Shown: piece after piece, positions 35,615 through 48,227 of the stretch
Layout: the number at the start of each line of letters is the position of its first letter
Numbering within the stretch: position 1 is the first letter of the stretch
Assembly: GCF_014127285.1 (NCBI RefSeq)
Contig: NZ_CP059901.1
Coordinates: forward strand, 1,674,001-1,738,000
Source of the DNA: Mumia sp. ZJ1417
Lineage (GTDB): Bacteria > Actinomycetota > Actinomycetes > Propionibacteriales > Nocardioidaceae
DNA: 64,000 nt
Direction: 5' to 3'
The notes under the pieces: generated by a model
What the model was told of the DNA's origin: nothing
The model's database searches: none
What the model saw: only the letters and a program-made list of their open reading frames with translations
Position numbers and translations under genes: made by a program

Positions 35615-36568
35615 TCAGGCGGCGAGGTCCGGGTCGGCGATCTTGCGGAGTCGCTGGATCGCCTCCCGCTCGAGCTGACGGACCCGCTCGGCGGAGATGC
35701 CGTGACGCTTGCCGATGTCGGCCAGCTTGTGCTGGCGTCCGTCGAGCAGTCCGTAACGGCAACGGATGATGTCGGCCTCACGCTCGCCGAGGTGCTCGAC
35801 CAGGCCCGAGAGCCGGTCGCGCGACTCGGTGTCGAGGACCGCGTGGTCCGGGCCGGGCTGGGTCTCGCGGGCGACCAGGTCACCCAGCGAGGTGTCGCCG
35901 TCCTCGTCCACGGGGGAGTCGAGGCTGACGTGGTCGCGTCCCCACGCGAGCAGGTCGAGGACACGCTCGACAGTCATCTCGAGCTCCTCGGCGATCTCGG
36001 CGGGGTCAGGCTCGTAGCCCAGCTTGCGCTCGAGGTTACGGCGCGCGGCGCCGACCTGGTTGAGCTCCTCCACGACGTGGACGGGGAGGCGGACCACACG
36101 ACCCTGCTGCGCGATGCCGCGCGTGATGGCCTGACGGACCCACCAGGTCGCGTACGTCGAGAACTTGAAGCCCTTGAGGTAGTCGAACTTCTCGACCGCG
36201 CGGATCAGGCCGGTGTTCCCCTCCTGCACAAGGTCGAGCAGCGGCATCTGGGAGCGGCCGTACTTGCGGGCGATCGACACGACGAGGCGAAGGTTGGCGG
36301 TGATGAACTCGTCGAGGGCACGCTCACCCTCGGCGACCATCCACTCGAGCTCCTCGAGCGTCGCGTACTTCGGGGCGCCGCCCTTCTTGCGCCCGACGCG
36401 TCCCTCCTCGATGAGGTGCTGGGCGAAGAGTCCGGCTTCGATGGTCTTGCTCAGCTCGACTTCCCGAGCGGCGTCGAGCAGCGGCGTACGCGAGATCTCG
36501 TCGAGGTACATCCCGACGCTGTCTCGTCCCTCGACGCGCTCGCGCACCTGAGTCGTTGCTGTCGTCAC
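35615..36568 (-). CDS. sigB: RNA polymerase sigma factor, SigB/HrdB-like group 2
   Basis: A 317-residue sigma-70 factor without the long basic N-terminus of SigA. Region 1.2 is DSVGMYLDEISRTPLLDAAREVELSKTIEAG. Region 2 holds [57 protein letters not shown], and region 4 ends KLADIGKRHGISAERVRQLEREAIQRLRKI. It probably serves general stress or stationary phase. GTG 36568 is chosen because AAGGAG lies 9 nt upstream; the longer start at 36586 would begin inside that site. Confidence 0.92.
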   Translation of the reverse strand: MTTATTQVRERVEGRDSVGMYLDEISRTPLLDAAREVELSKTIEAGLFAQHLIEEGRVGRKKGGAPKYATLEELEWMVAEGERALDEFITANLRLVVSIARKYGRSQMPLLDLVQEGNTGLIRAVEKFDYLKGFKFSTYATWWVRQAITRGIAQQGRVVRLPVHVVEELNQVGAARRNLERKLGYEPDPAEIAEELEMTVERVLDLLAWGRDHVSLDSPVDEDGDTSLGDLVARETQPGPDHAVLDTESRDRLSGLVEHLGEREADIIRCRYGLLDGRQHKLADIGKRHGISAERVRQLEREAIQRLRKIADPDLAA

Positions 36569-36804
36569 GCAGACCAGCTCCTTCACTTCGTTCGTTACTC
36601 GATCGTTGACAACACGATCGGATGCCAGTCGATTCCGTCCGGCACTGGAAACGACGAACGAAGCGTGCTATTGGTGCCGGTCTCAGGTGTTTCTTAACCG
36701 GAATCACAGCCCGCGGCGAGACCGGATCCCTTCCAGATCAGCCGAAACGCCTGCAATAGCGGGCGAATCGGCCCCTCGTACGAGACCGGCGAGGGCGATG
36801 ATGG
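36569..36804. other. Non-coding gap upstream of sigB
   Basis: No convincing open reading frame. The side nearest sigB must hold its promoter, and the other side is the 3' end of the reductase gene. I see no clear -35/-10 pair and no terminator hairpin. Confidence 0.5.
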
Positions 36805-37347
36805 TCAGCGCGCGAGCGTGTAGGTGGCGGAGAGAAACGTACCGTCGTGACGAACGTCACCCTGCACGAGGTCGAGTCGTCGCGGCAGCAGCGGGGCGCC
36901 GGCGCCGAGCGTGACGGGGGCGTACGAGATCTCGATCTGGTCGAGGAGACCCGCATCCGCGAGCTGGCCGGCCAGGTCCCCGCCGCCGACGACCCAGACC
37001 TCTTTGCCGCCGGCCGCGGCGACGGCCTCGGCGTGAACGGCCGCCACCTCACCCTGCGCGAACCTGATGTCGGCGCCAGGGACCACCGGGAGGTCGCGGT
37101 GGGTCATCACCCAGGTCGGCGCCGCGTACGGCCAGGCGTCGGGGTTGTCGAGGAGTTGCTCGTGGTCGACCATCCACTGGTAGGTGCTGGAGCCCATGAG
37201 CATCGCCCCGAACCGCGTGGTGAGCCCCTCCATCTCGGCCGAGATGTCGTCGGACAGCGGCTGGGACAGCAGCCAGTCGAGCGAGTGGTCGGGCGTCGCG
37301 ATGAATCCGTCGAGACTGCTGGCGGTGTAGTAGATCGTTCGGCTCAT
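36805..37347 (-). CDS. Dihydrofolate reductase/RibD C-terminal-like protein
   Basis: A 180-residue NADPH-dependent reductase-fold protein. TIYYTASSLDGFIATPDHSLDWL at the N-terminus and KEVWVVGGGDLAGQLADAGLLDQIEISYAPVTLGAGAPLLP (about 112-152) are typical of the YyaP/YwjB/RibD-C group. Substrate unknown; many are paralogues not needed for folate or riboflavin synthesis. ATG 37347 is the natural start before SRTIYYTASS. Confidence 0.87.
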   Translation of the reverse strand: MSRTIYYTASSLDGFIATPDHSLDWLLSQPLSDDISAEMEGLTTRFGAMLMGSSTYQWMVDHEQLLDNPDAWPYAAPTWVMTHRDLPVVPGADIRFAQGEVAAVHAEAVAAAGGKEVWVVGGGDLAGQLADAGLLDQIEISYAPVTLGAGAPLLPRRLDLVQGDVRHDGTFLSATYTLAR

Positions 37348-37396
37348 CCGACCGATCCTTGCGCACCACACTGACAGGAACGCCCCGTGAGCGGCG

Positions 37397-39531
37397 TCAG
37401 CCGTCGGACGGCACCGGCTCCTCCGGCGCGCCGAGCGTGTCGATCACCCAGGCGAGCTCGTACGCCCGCTCCTTCCAGGACTCGTAGCGGCCGCTCACCC
37501 CGCCGTGGCCCGCGCTCATCTCCGTCTTGAGGAGGACGTCGGCGCCCGCGACCGCACGCAGGCGCGCGACCCACTTGGCCGGCTCCACGTACAGGACACG
37601 GGTGTCGTTGAGGCTCGTGATGGCGAGGATCTTGGGGTAGTCCTGGGCGACGACGTTCTCGTACGGCGTGTAGGACTTCATGTAGGCGTAGACGTCGGCG
37701 TCGTGGAGCGGGTCGCCCCACTCGTCCCACTCGATCACGGTCAGCGGGAGCGACGGGTCGAGAATCGATGTGAGCGCATCGACGAACGGCACGACGGCGA
37801 GGATGCCGGCGAAGTCCTGCGGGGCGTCGTTGGCGACGGCACCCATGAGGAGGCCCCCTGCGGAGCCGCCCTCGGCGACGAGCCGCTCCGCGCTCGTCCA
37901 GCCCTGGGCGACGAGGTGGCGTGCTGCGTCGACGAAGTCGGTGAAGGTGTTCTTCTTGTGGAGCAGCTTGCCGTCGTCGTACCAGCCGCGCCCCATCTCA
38001 CCACCGCCGCGCACGTGCGCGACCGCGAAGACGATGCCGCGGTCGAGCAGTGAGAGGCGGGTCACCCGGAAGCTCGGGTCCATGCTCGCCTCGTACGCGC
38101 CGTAGCCGTAGATCAGCGCCGGGGCGGTGCCGTCGCGGGGAACGCCCTTGCGGACGACCACCGAGACCGGGACGCGGGTGCCGTCGCGGGCGATCGCCCA
38201 CTCGCGGTGCTGCTCGTAGGCCGTCGGGTCGTAGCCGCCGAGCACGGGCTGCTGCTTGCGCAGGACCAGCTCGCCGGTGTCGACCACGTAGTCGTACACG
38301 GTCTCGGGGGTGACGAACGAGGTGTAGCCGAGGCGGACGACGGGCTGGTGCCACTCGGGGTTGGCGCCGACGCCGCTGGTGTAGAGCGGCTCGTCGAAGA
38401 CGACGGGCTCCTGGGGGCCGAGGGGCGCGCCGGGCTCGGCCGCGGGGTCGAGGCGGATCACGGACACCTGGCTGAGCGCGTCCCGGCGCAGGCTGAGGAC
38501 GACGAAGTCGGCGAACGCGTCGACGTCCTCCAGCCGGGTGTCGTCGCGGGGCGCGATCTCGGTGCGCCAGTGCTCCGGGCCCGGGGTCGCCACCGGGGCG
38601 CTCGCCAGCGCGAAGTTGAGCGCGCCGTCGTTGTGCAGGATCAGGAAACGGTCCTCGCCGCCGACCACGACGTGCTCGACGGAGTATTCGATGCCCTCGC
38701 GACGTGGGGCGACGACCCGGAACTCGCCCGTGGGATCGGTCGCGTCGAGGACCCGCAGCTCGGTGGTGATCTTGGAGCCGGAGGCGATCACGAGGTAGCG
38801 GTCGCTGCGCGTCGCGCCGATGCCCGTGAAGTAGCGCTCGTCGGTCTCGTGGAAGACCAGCTCGTCGGACTCGGCGGAGGTGCCGATCGCGTGGCGCCAG
38901 ACCTTGTCGGGCCGCCAGGCGTCGTCGACGGTGGAGTAGTAGAGGTGGTCCGCCGCGAAGGACCAGGTCGCGCCGTACGAGACGCCGGTGATCTCGTCGC
39001 CGAGCAGCTCGCCCGTACGGAGGTCCTTGACGCGCAGCGTGAAGCGCTCGTCGCCCTCGGTGTCGGTCGAGTACGCGAGAAGGTTGCCGTCACGGCTCAC
39101 GCTCAGCGCGCCGAGCGCGAAGTAGTCGTGGCCCTCGGCCTCCGCGTTGCCGTCGAGGAGCACCTGCTCGCCCTCGACGGCGTTGGCGGAGTCGAGCTCG
39201 GGCGGCGTCCAGTCGTCGGGGCCGGCGATCGGGCGTCGGCAGTGGACGGCGTACTCGCGGCCCTCGAAGGTGCGGGCGTAGTACCACCAGTCGCCACGGC
39301 GCACCGGCACCGACAGGTCGGTCTCGAGCACCCGGGACTTGATCTCGTCGAAGAGGCGCTCGCGCAGCGGGGCGAGGTGGTCGGTCCGCTCGGCCGTGTA
39401 GGCGTTCTCGGCCTCGAGGTAGGCGAGGGTCTCGGGGTTGTCCTTGTCGCGCAGCCACTCGTAGTCGTCGACGACCTCGTCGCCGTGGTGGACGCGGACC
39501 TGCGGGTGCCGCTTGGCGACCGGAGGGGTGC

Positions 39532-39535
<4 letters not shown>
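37397..39535 (-). CDS. ptrB: Oligopeptidase B (prolyl oligopeptidase family, S9A)
   Basis: A 712-residue serine peptidase that cuts small peptides after basic residues. The N-terminal beta-propeller begins HPQVRVHHGDEVVDDYEWLRDKDNPE. The catalytic domain has PALIYGYGAYEASMDPSF, HVRGGGEMGRGWYDDGK, the nucleophile motif LVAEGGSAGGLLMGAV and the histidine loop SAGHGGVSGRYESWKERA. ATG 39535 overlaps the dinB stop as ATGA, so it is co-transcribed with dinB. Confidence 0.95.
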
Positions 39536-40854
<1,319 letters not shown>

Positions 40855-40968
40855 GCGTCCATTGTGTCCGGCGGCTCCGACGCCCAGCCTGTGGACGACG
40901 TGAACGGGCGTCCACAGGCCGCGCGACGGGGACCCACGACCGCTCGCGGGCGGACCACGCTGTCTGCC

Positions 40969-42003
40969 ATGACAGACGTGATCCGTGCCCGCACCCTCTC
41001 CGACCTCATCGGCGCCGTCCCCGCGATGTTCGGCTTCCACCCCGAGCACTCGCTGGTCGCGCTGTGCCTGAACGGCGCGCGCAGCCAGGTGGGGTTCCGC
41101 CTGCGCGTCGACCTGCCGCCGCCCGACGATGCTCCCGCTCTGGCCGAGGCGTTGGTCGGCTACCTGGTCGCGCAGCAGCCCGAGGCAGTGATCGTCCTCG
41201 CGTACGCCGATGACGACGGTGAGGCGCGCCCGGCGGTCGACGCGCTCGTGGCGCGGCTCGAGGAGGAGGGCGTGCGGCTCGCCGACGCGGCGCGCTTCGA
41301 CGGGGAGCGCTTCTACTCGTACTCCTGCGACGACACCCGGTGCTGCCCGCCCGAGGGGGTCCCGTGCGACGTCGAGGGCTCGGCGGTGCTGGCGGAGGCT
41401 GTCTTCCGTGGGATGGAGATCCTCCCAGACAGGGCAACGCTCGCGCGGCGGTTCGAGCCGGTCACCGGCGCGGCACGCGATGACGTCGCCCTCGCGGCCG
41501 GGCCCGAGCTGACCGCACTCGCTGCATGCGCCGCGGGAGCGCAGGATCCGCAGCGCGACCTCCGTACGCTGCGGCGCGGACTCGACCGGGTCGTCCCGGT
41601 CCTCGACGCGGTCCTCGAGGGGGACGAGGACGAGCCGGTCGTGATCAGCGCCGAGGATCGGGCCTTGCTCGCGGTGTGGGCGTCGTTGGTCATCATCCGT
41701 GACGTAGCGTGGACGATGATCACCCACGACAACGCCGTCCGTTCGCTCGAGCTGTGGCGCCAGGTGGCCGTCAGTGCGCCGCTCCCGTTCGAGGTGCCGG
41801 CGCTCACACTCGCCGCGTTTGCCGCATGGTTGAGCGGTGACGGGGCACAGGCCCAGTGCGCGCTCGACCGGGTGCGCGTGGTCGCTCCCGACTACTCGAT
41901 GGCGGTGCTGATCCAGTCGGCGCTATCGGGTTGTCTCGATCCACGCTCGTGGGTGGGGATGGGCACCGAGGAGGTGCTGCGCTCCGTGCCCGGACTCTCC
42001 TAG
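40969..42003 (+). CDS. DUF4192 family protein
   Basis: A 344-residue soluble protein. It starts IRARTLSDLIGAVPAMFGFHPEHSLVALCL, the DUF4192 signature, with FYSYSCDDTRCCPPEG in the middle and a helical C-terminal half ending in the VPALTLAAFAAWLSGDGAQAQCALDRV ... YSMAVLIQSALSGCLDP segment. The family is widespread in Actinobacteria and its function is unknown. Start at ATG 40969, divergent from dinB, 114 bp apart. Confidence 0.88.
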   Translation: MTDVIRARTLSDLIGAVPAMFGFHPEHSLVALCLNGARSQVGFRLRVDLPPPDDAPALAEALVGYLVAQQPEAVIVLAYADDDGEARPAVDALVARLEEEGVRLADAARFDGERFYSYSCDDTRCCPPEGVPCDVEGSAVLAEAVFRGMEILPDRATLARRFEPVTGAARDDVALAAGPELTALAACAAGAQDPQRDLRTLRRGLDRVVPVLDAVLEGDEDEPVVISAEDRALLAVWASLVIIRDVAWTMITHDNAVRSLELWRQVAVSAPLPFEVPALTLAAFAAWLSGDGAQAQCALDRVRVVAPDYSMAVLIQSALSGCLDPRSWVGMGTEEVLRSVPGLS

Positions 42004-42058
42004 GCTGGAGCTGTCTGCCGACCGGTCCCGCGCGGCCGCAGAGTCCAGGAGGGGTGCG

Positions 42059-43531
42059 ATGGGTCAAGAGGTCGACGAGCAGGTCTTCACGCGCGAGGAC
42101 AGGACCGCGTTCCGTGAGAAGGTCCGTCGGAGTCTCGACGTCTTCTCGCGGATGCTCAAGGACACCCGCTTCGACGCCGCACAGCCGATGACCGGCCTCG
42201 AGATCGAGCTCAACCTTGTTGACGACAAGGGGGCTCCGGCCCTCCGAAACGCGGAGGTCCTCTCGGCGATCGCCGACGACGACTTCCAGACCGAGCTGGG
42301 TCAGTTCAACATCGAGATCAACATCGCTCCGCGGGCGCTGGACGGAGCCGGCCTGCGGACGTACGAGAAGACCGTCCGCGACGCCCTCAACCACGCCGAG
42401 GTCCAGGCACGTCCAGTCGGCGCCCACCTGATGATGATCGGCATCTTGCCAACCTTGCGGCCGGGACACATGACGCCGGCGACGATCTCTGCCAGCCCGC
42501 GCTACGCGCTGCTGTCCGAGCAGGTCCTCGCTGCGCGCGGCGAGGACATCGCCATCTCGATCGCAGGGGAGGAACGTCTGTCGACGACCTCGGAGTCGAT
42601 CATGCCCGAGGCCGCGTGCACGAGCGTCCAGCTGCACCTCCAGGTCGCGCCGTCGGAGTTCGCCGCCTACTGGAACGCCTCGCAGGCCATCGCCTCGACC
42701 CAGCTCGCGCTGGGCGCTAACTCGCCGTTCTTGCTCGGCAAGCAGCTGTGGCACGAGACGCGCATCCCGTTGTTCGAGCAGGCGACAGACACGCGCTCGG
42801 AGGAGCTCAAGGCCCAGGGCGTGCGTCCGCGGGTGTGGTTCGGCGAGCGCTGGGTGACGTCGATCTTCGACCTGTTCGAGGAGAACGTGCGCTACTTCCC
42901 GGCGCTCCTGCCCGTCCTCGACGAGGAGGACCCTGAGGCCGTGCTCGCCGCTGGTGACATCCCGACGTTGTCGGAGCTGCGGCTGCACAACGGCACGATC
43001 TATCGGTGGAATCGTCCGATCTACGACGTGGTCGGCGACCGGCCGCACCTGCGAGTCGAGAACCGCGTCCTGCCCGCCGGCCCGACGGTGGTCGACACGG
43101 TCGCCAACGCGGCGTACTACTTCGGGCTCGTGCGCGCGCTCGTCGACGCCGACCGGCCGCTGTGGACGCAGATGTCGTTCAGCGCCGCCGAGGAGAACTT
43201 CACGGTGGGGGCGCGTGACGGGATCGGCGCGAGCATCTATTGGCCCGGCATCGGCACGGTCGGCGTGACCGAGCTGGTGCTGCGCCGCCTCCTGCCGCTG
43301 GCGGCGCAGGGCTTGGACGCGCTCGGCGTCGACCCTGCCGACCGCGACTTCTATCTCGGCATCATCGAGCAGCGCTGCCTCACCGGGCGCAACGGCGCGA
43401 CCTGGCAGATCGAGCGGTTCCGGACGCTGTACGAGCGGGCAGGGACCGATCGTGCAGAAGCGCTGCGGGCCATGACGCAGGACTACCGCGAGCGGATGCA
43501 CGCCAACGAGCCGGTGCACACCTGGGACTGA
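42059..43531 (+). CDS. GCS2-family glutamate-cysteine ligase-like protein
   Basis: A 490-residue ATP-dependent carboxylate-amine ligase-like protein. MTGLEIELNLVD (about 44-55), ELGQFNIEINIAPRAL, VGAHLMMIGILPTL and ENRVLPAGPTVVDTVANAAYYFGL match the GCS2 superfamily. It may join glutamate to an amine, but it is not the mycothiol enzyme MshC nor a clear GshA, so the substrate is open. It follows the DUF4192 gene by 55 bp on the same strand, with AGGAGGGG before the ATG. Confidence 0.82.
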   Translation: MGQEVDEQVFTREDRTAFREKVRRSLDVFSRMLKDTRFDAAQPMTGLEIELNLVDDKGAPALRNAEVLSAIADDDFQTELGQFNIEINIAPRALDGAGLRTYEKTVRDALNHAEVQARPVGAHLMMIGILPTLRPGHMTPATISASPRYALLSEQVLAARGEDIAISIAGEERLSTTSESIMPEAACTSVQLHLQVAPSEFAAYWNASQAIASTQLALGANSPFLLGKQLWHETRIPLFEQATDTRSEELKAQGVRPRVWFGERWVTSIFDLFEENVRYFPALLPVLDEEDPEAVLAAGDIPTLSELRLHNGTIYRWNRPIYDVVGDRPHLRVENRVLPAGPTVVDTVANAAYYFGLVRALVDADRPLWTQMSFSAAEENFTVGARDGIGASIYWPGIGTVGVTELVLRRLLPLAAQGLDALGVDPADRDFYLGIIEQRCLTGRNGATWQIERFRTLYERAGTDRAEALRAMTQDYRERMHANEPVHTWD

Positions 43532-43541
43532 GCGCGACTCC

Positions 43542-44000
43542 TCAGGCGCGCGCGCGTCGCTGTCGCCAGGTCGTGCCGTCGGGCAGGCTCAGCCAGCCGG
43601 CGTGCGTCACGACTAGGAGGGGCTGGACCGGCGTCGTCGTGGCGTGCCGCAGCCACGCCGTGTGCCAGGCCAGATCGTCGGCGCTCGGGCGCAGCGCCCC
43701 CGTCCGTTCCCAGACCGCGAGCGGCCACCGGGAGGCATCGTCGTACGGGCCGAGGAGGCGCCGCGTGATCTCGCCCCTCAGCCAGCCGTCGAGCTTGCCG
43801 GCGACGCGCGGCGACGCCGACCACCGACCCAACGGCGTGGCTCGCGCGGTGTCGTACGCCCACACGGTGAGGGCCGGCTCGTGTCTGCCGCCGGCGTACG
43901 CGCGCGCCCTCCGCGCGACCAGCTCTTGGGCGAGCCGCAGCGCCACGTCGGGGTCGACTCCGAGCAGCGGTGGGTGGGGGAGTGGAGGGCGCGCGGTCAT
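43542..44000 (-). CDS. Hypothetical protein
   Basis: A 152-residue soluble protein, not recognised. It is rich in Arg, Trp and Ala (GRHEPALTVWAYDTARATPLGRWSASPRVAGKLDGWLRGEITRRLLGPYDD). No membrane segment or signal is seen. It converges with the GCS2-family gene 10 bp away and is divergent from the stress-protein gene. The ATG at 44000 gives a product with an evenly folded-looking composition, and codon use fits the genome, so it is probably real. Confidence 0.6.
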   Translation of the reverse strand: MTARPPLPHPPLLGVDPDVALRLAQELVARRARAYAGGRHEPALTVWAYDTARATPLGRWSASPRVAGKLDGWLRGEITRRLLGPYDDASRWPLAVWERTGALRPSADDLAWHTAWLRHATTTPVQPLLVVTHAGWLSLPDGTTWRQRRARA

Positions 44001-44120
44001 GCCTTCAGCGTGTGTCCGGCGCGACGGAGTGTGCGGCGCCTGTCCACACCCTCGTGCCGGGTGCCGAGACGGGGCGATCGGGGATAGTGTCGGGACCACA
44101 TTGACACTGGGAGGTCGAGG

Positions 44121-44525
44121 ATGGGCACGATCGTCGTGGGATATGTCCCGAAGCCCGAGGGCCGCGCGGCTCTCGCACGAGCCGTCGAGGAGGCGAAGCT
44201 TCGGGGGGCGCACCTCGTGGTGGTCAACTCCCACCGCGGTGGACGGGACTTCGACGACGAGGACGCCGTGAAGACCGAGGAGCAGCTCGCCGAGGTGCGT
44301 GCCCAGCTCACGGACTCCGGCGTCGACTCCGAGGTCCGCCAGCTGGTCCGCGGCATGGATCCCGCCGACGATCTCGTGAAGGTCGCCAACGAGACGGGCG
44401 CCGACTTCATCGTGATCGGCCTGCGCCGACGTTCGCCGGTCGGCAAGCTCATCCTCGGGAGCAACGCGCAGCGGGTCCTTCTCGACTCGACGTGCCCCGT
44501 GCTCGCCGTCAAAGCCAGCAGCTGA
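44121..44525 (+). CDS. Universal stress protein
   Basis: A 134-residue single-domain UspA protein. The start [40 protein letters not shown] and the nucleotide-binding tail [39 protein letters not shown] (G-2x-G-9x-G-S/N pattern) suggest an ATP-binding Usp. A GGGAGG site precedes the ATG, and a TAGTGT box at 44085-44090 could be its -10, giving a short leader. Confidence 0.92.
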   Translation: MGTIVVGYVPKPEGRAALARAVEEAKLRGAHLVVVNSHRGGRDFDDEDAVKTEEQLAEVRAQLTDSGVDSEVRQLVRGMDPADDLVKVANETGADFIVIGLRRRSPVGKLILGSNAQRVLLDSTCPVLAVKASS

Positions 44526-44745
44526 TCGGGCGTCCGTAGGATCGACGTGGCGGCCCTGGCCAAGCGACGACCGTCCCCAAAGGTCGCGTTTCGGTCACGG
44601 TCCGTGCGTCGGGCCGAGGCGGTTCGTGGTTCGGCCCGCGCGCGTGGCACACTGGACGGTGCCGCGGTTGACGGGAGGCCGGTTGACCGCGCCCTCGAAC
44701 GCTCGCAGCGACCTTTTGGTCCGAACACCCCAAGGGAGTCACCTC

Positions 44746-46041
<1,296 letters not shown>

Positions 46042-46062
46042 GCGGCACGCTTCAGAGCGACG

Positions 46063-46100
46063 ACGAGCGCCGCGTACGGGATCCCGTACGCGGCGCTCGT
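46063..46100. terminator. 38-bp perfect palindrome between sigA and phytase genes
   Basis: 46063-46081 is the exact reverse complement of 46082-46100. The two genes converge here, so it probably terminates both. Confidence 0.8.
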
Positions 46101-46125
46101 GCGTGCGGACGTCCGGCCGCCGCGC

Positions 46126-47475
46126 TCAGCGGCGGTGCAGCGCGCCCGCGTCGACGAGCTTGAAGTTGGTGCTGACGCGCTGCTCGCCGTCGGCGCCCGT
46201 CTCGTACGGGGTCGCCTCGCCGTCGTGGACGACGAGCAGGCCTCGAGGGAAGGCGCGCCCGAGCGGCGTCGTCACCACCGCCGCGCCGTCGCTGTGCTGG
46301 ACGCCGTCGGTCGCCGTCGAGTCGCTGATCGCGAAGGTGCGCTCGGCCGCCCACCCACGATCGATCCGGAACGTCGTGAACGTGCTGCCACCTTGGCTGG
46401 ATGCCACGAGGGTGCGCCTGCCGCCAGACCCGTACGCGATCGTCAGCCCCTCGGCATCGGCGCTCAGATGCCGGCCGCCTGAGGCGGAGGTGCCGGTGAC
46501 GGTGCACTCCTCGGTCTGCGGGTCGTACGTCGACGGCGCCCCGAACTCCCGGACACGCTCAACGAGGGTCGGACGACCGAGCGCCTCGGCGCCCAGCGGG
46601 ACCCGCCAGACACCGACGTCCTCCTGCGCCGCATACAGGATGTCGGCCTCTGTGTCGACGACCATGCCCTCGACCTGCGGTCCCTCACCGGGCTCTCCGC
46701 ACGGCGTCCAGCTGCCACCCTCGTCACGGGCGAACGTCGAGGGGAGGACGACCTCGTCGACCGGTGCGTACGTGACGGTGCCCCGAGAGGTCACGACGAC
46801 GCGGAACAGGCCGACCGTCGTCCGATTGCGCTGACTCACGACGACGTACGGAAGGCCACCCGCAGGGTCTGGGCGGACAGTGAGTCCGTACCCCGTGTTC
46901 TGCTCCTCGACGGATGCCTCGTCGGGCGAGAACAGTCGGGGTGCCGTGGCGTCCGTGACGTCGCGGAGGGCGGCTCCGCGTCGGGCGCCGTCGTCGTCGA
47001 TCGCGTAAAAGCGCAGGCGGTCGCGGCCGCGGTCGCTGACGACGGCGAGGTCTGTACGGGCGCCGCCCAGGCGGACACCGAGGGCGAGGTCGACGTTGTT
47101 GAACCGGCTCGCCTCGAGCCCGTCGGCGGGCGCGACGGGGGCATCGACGTGCTGGACGAGCCGCCCGCGAAGGTCGTACGCGTCGAGGCCGCCGTTCTTG
47201 AGCGTGCCGAGGACGAGGCTGTGCGTGCGCTCGCGGGGCGCGACCCAGATGGCCGCGTCGTCGGCGTCGGCGTCGCCGCCGGCCTCGTCGTCGAAGACGG
47301 CTCGCGTCTCGAGCGCCGCGGCGATCGTGCGCGGGTGGGTGGGGCGCCCGTCGCCCGGGCGGGTGCCCGTCGGAGCCAGGGTGGCCGTGGCGGCGGCCGC
47401 GGTGGCGCAGGTGACGACGCACAGCGCGCTGACCAGCGAGGCGAGAAGCGTACGAAGGCGGGGTGGTCGGGCCAC
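46126..47475 (-). CDS. Secreted 3-phytase (beta-propeller phytase)
   Basis: A 449-residue protein with a signal peptide (LLASLVSALCVVTCATAAAATA). It matches beta-propeller phytase in order: DADDAAIWVAPRERTHSLVLGTLKNGGLDAYDLRG, FNNVDLALGV, EEQNTGYGLTV, QVEGMVVDTEADILYAAQEDVGVWRV and ATDGVQHSDGAAVV, ending NFKLVDAG. The acidic residues would bind calcium at the active site. It releases phosphate from phytate outside the cell. No Pho box was found by eye. Confidence 0.88.
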   Translation of the reverse strand: MARPPRLRTLLASLVSALCVVTCATAAAATATLAPTGTRPGDGRPTHPRTIAAALETRAVFDDEAGGDADADDAAIWVAPRERTHSLVLGTLKNGGLDAYDLRGRLVQHVDAPVAPADGLEASRFNNVDLALGVRLGGARTDLAVVSDRGRDRLRFYAIDDDGARRGAALRDVTDATAPRLFSPDEASVEEQNTGYGLTVRPDPAGGLPYVVVSQRNRTTVGLFRVVVTSRGTVTYAPVDEVVLPSTFARDEGGSWTPCGEPGEGPQVEGMVVDTEADILYAAQEDVGVWRVPLGAEALGRPTLVERVREFGAPSTYDPQTEECTVTGTSASGGRHLSADAEGLTIAYGSGGRRTLVASSQGGSTFTTFRIDRGWAAERTFAISDSTATDGVQHSDGAAVVTTPLGRAFPRGLLVVHDGEATPYETGADGEQRVSTNFKLVDAGALHRR

Positions 47476-47609
47476 GGGAGCTCCTGAGGTCGGTGGGGTC
47501 TGACCACCCCCACCCTGGTGTCGCCCAACGACGTCCAGGTGGCGCCGAGGTGGACGTCGGACGACGCGTTGGGGACCTCCTGGTTGCCCGTCGCGGATAG
47601 CCTGGGTCC

Positions 47610-48221
47610 ATGTCGTCGACGAGCACCCCAGCGCGCCGGTCGTACCTCGCTCCCGTGGTCCCGGTGCTCGTGCTGCTCGGGGTCATGTGGCTGCTCGAGA
47701 TCTTCGACGCGCTGCCTGGGGTGTTCCTCGACCAGCACGGGATCCGGCCCCGTGACACCGGCGGCCTGTACGGGGTGGTCGCGGCGCCGTTCCTGCACGG
47801 CGGCTTCGACCACCTGATCGCCAACACCACCGCGTTCCTCGTGCTCGGCATCTTGCTGGCGTACACGGCGAGGGGGCGGTTCTGGCCGGCGACGCTCGGC
47901 ATCGTGCTCATCGGCGGGATCGGGACGTGGCTCATCGGAGTTCCGTACACGGTCCACATCGGGGCGAGCGGCGTGATCTACGGCTATGCGGCGTTCCTCG
48001 TCGTCTGGGGGATCGTCACGCGACGCGTGCTCGCTGTGCTGGTCGCGGTCGTCGTGGCGATCCTGTACGGCGGGATCGTCGGCGGGATCCTGCCGGGGCA
48101 GGCGGGCGTGTCGTGGGAGGGCCACCTGATGGGCGCCGTCGCGGGCGTCGTCATGGCGTGGTGGCTCGGACGCCGCGACAACCACGAGCGTCGGGTGCAG
48201 CGGCGGAACCAGGCGTACTGA
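47610..48221 (+). CDS. Rhomboid family intramembrane serine protease
   Basis: A 203-residue protein with six transmembrane helices. The motif HGGFDHLIANTTAFLVLG (about 63-80), the nucleophile Ser120 in GASGVIYGY and the histidine His172 in WEGHLMGAVAG form the expected catalytic dyad. Substrates are membrane proteins but unknown. ATG 47610 lies 6 nt after TAGCCT (47598-47603), consistent with leaderless transcription. Divergent from the phytase gene. Confidence 0.92.
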   Translation: MSSTSTPARRSYLAPVVPVLVLLGVMWLLEIFDALPGVFLDQHGIRPRDTGGLYGVVAAPFLHGGFDHLIANTTAFLVLGILLAYTARGRFWPATLGIVLIGGIGTWLIGVPYTVHIGASGVIYGYAAFLVVWGIVTRRVLAVLVAVVVAILYGGIVGGILPGQAGVSWEGHLMGAVAGVVMAWWLGRRDNHERRVQRRNQAY

Positions 48222-48227
48222 GCCCGC

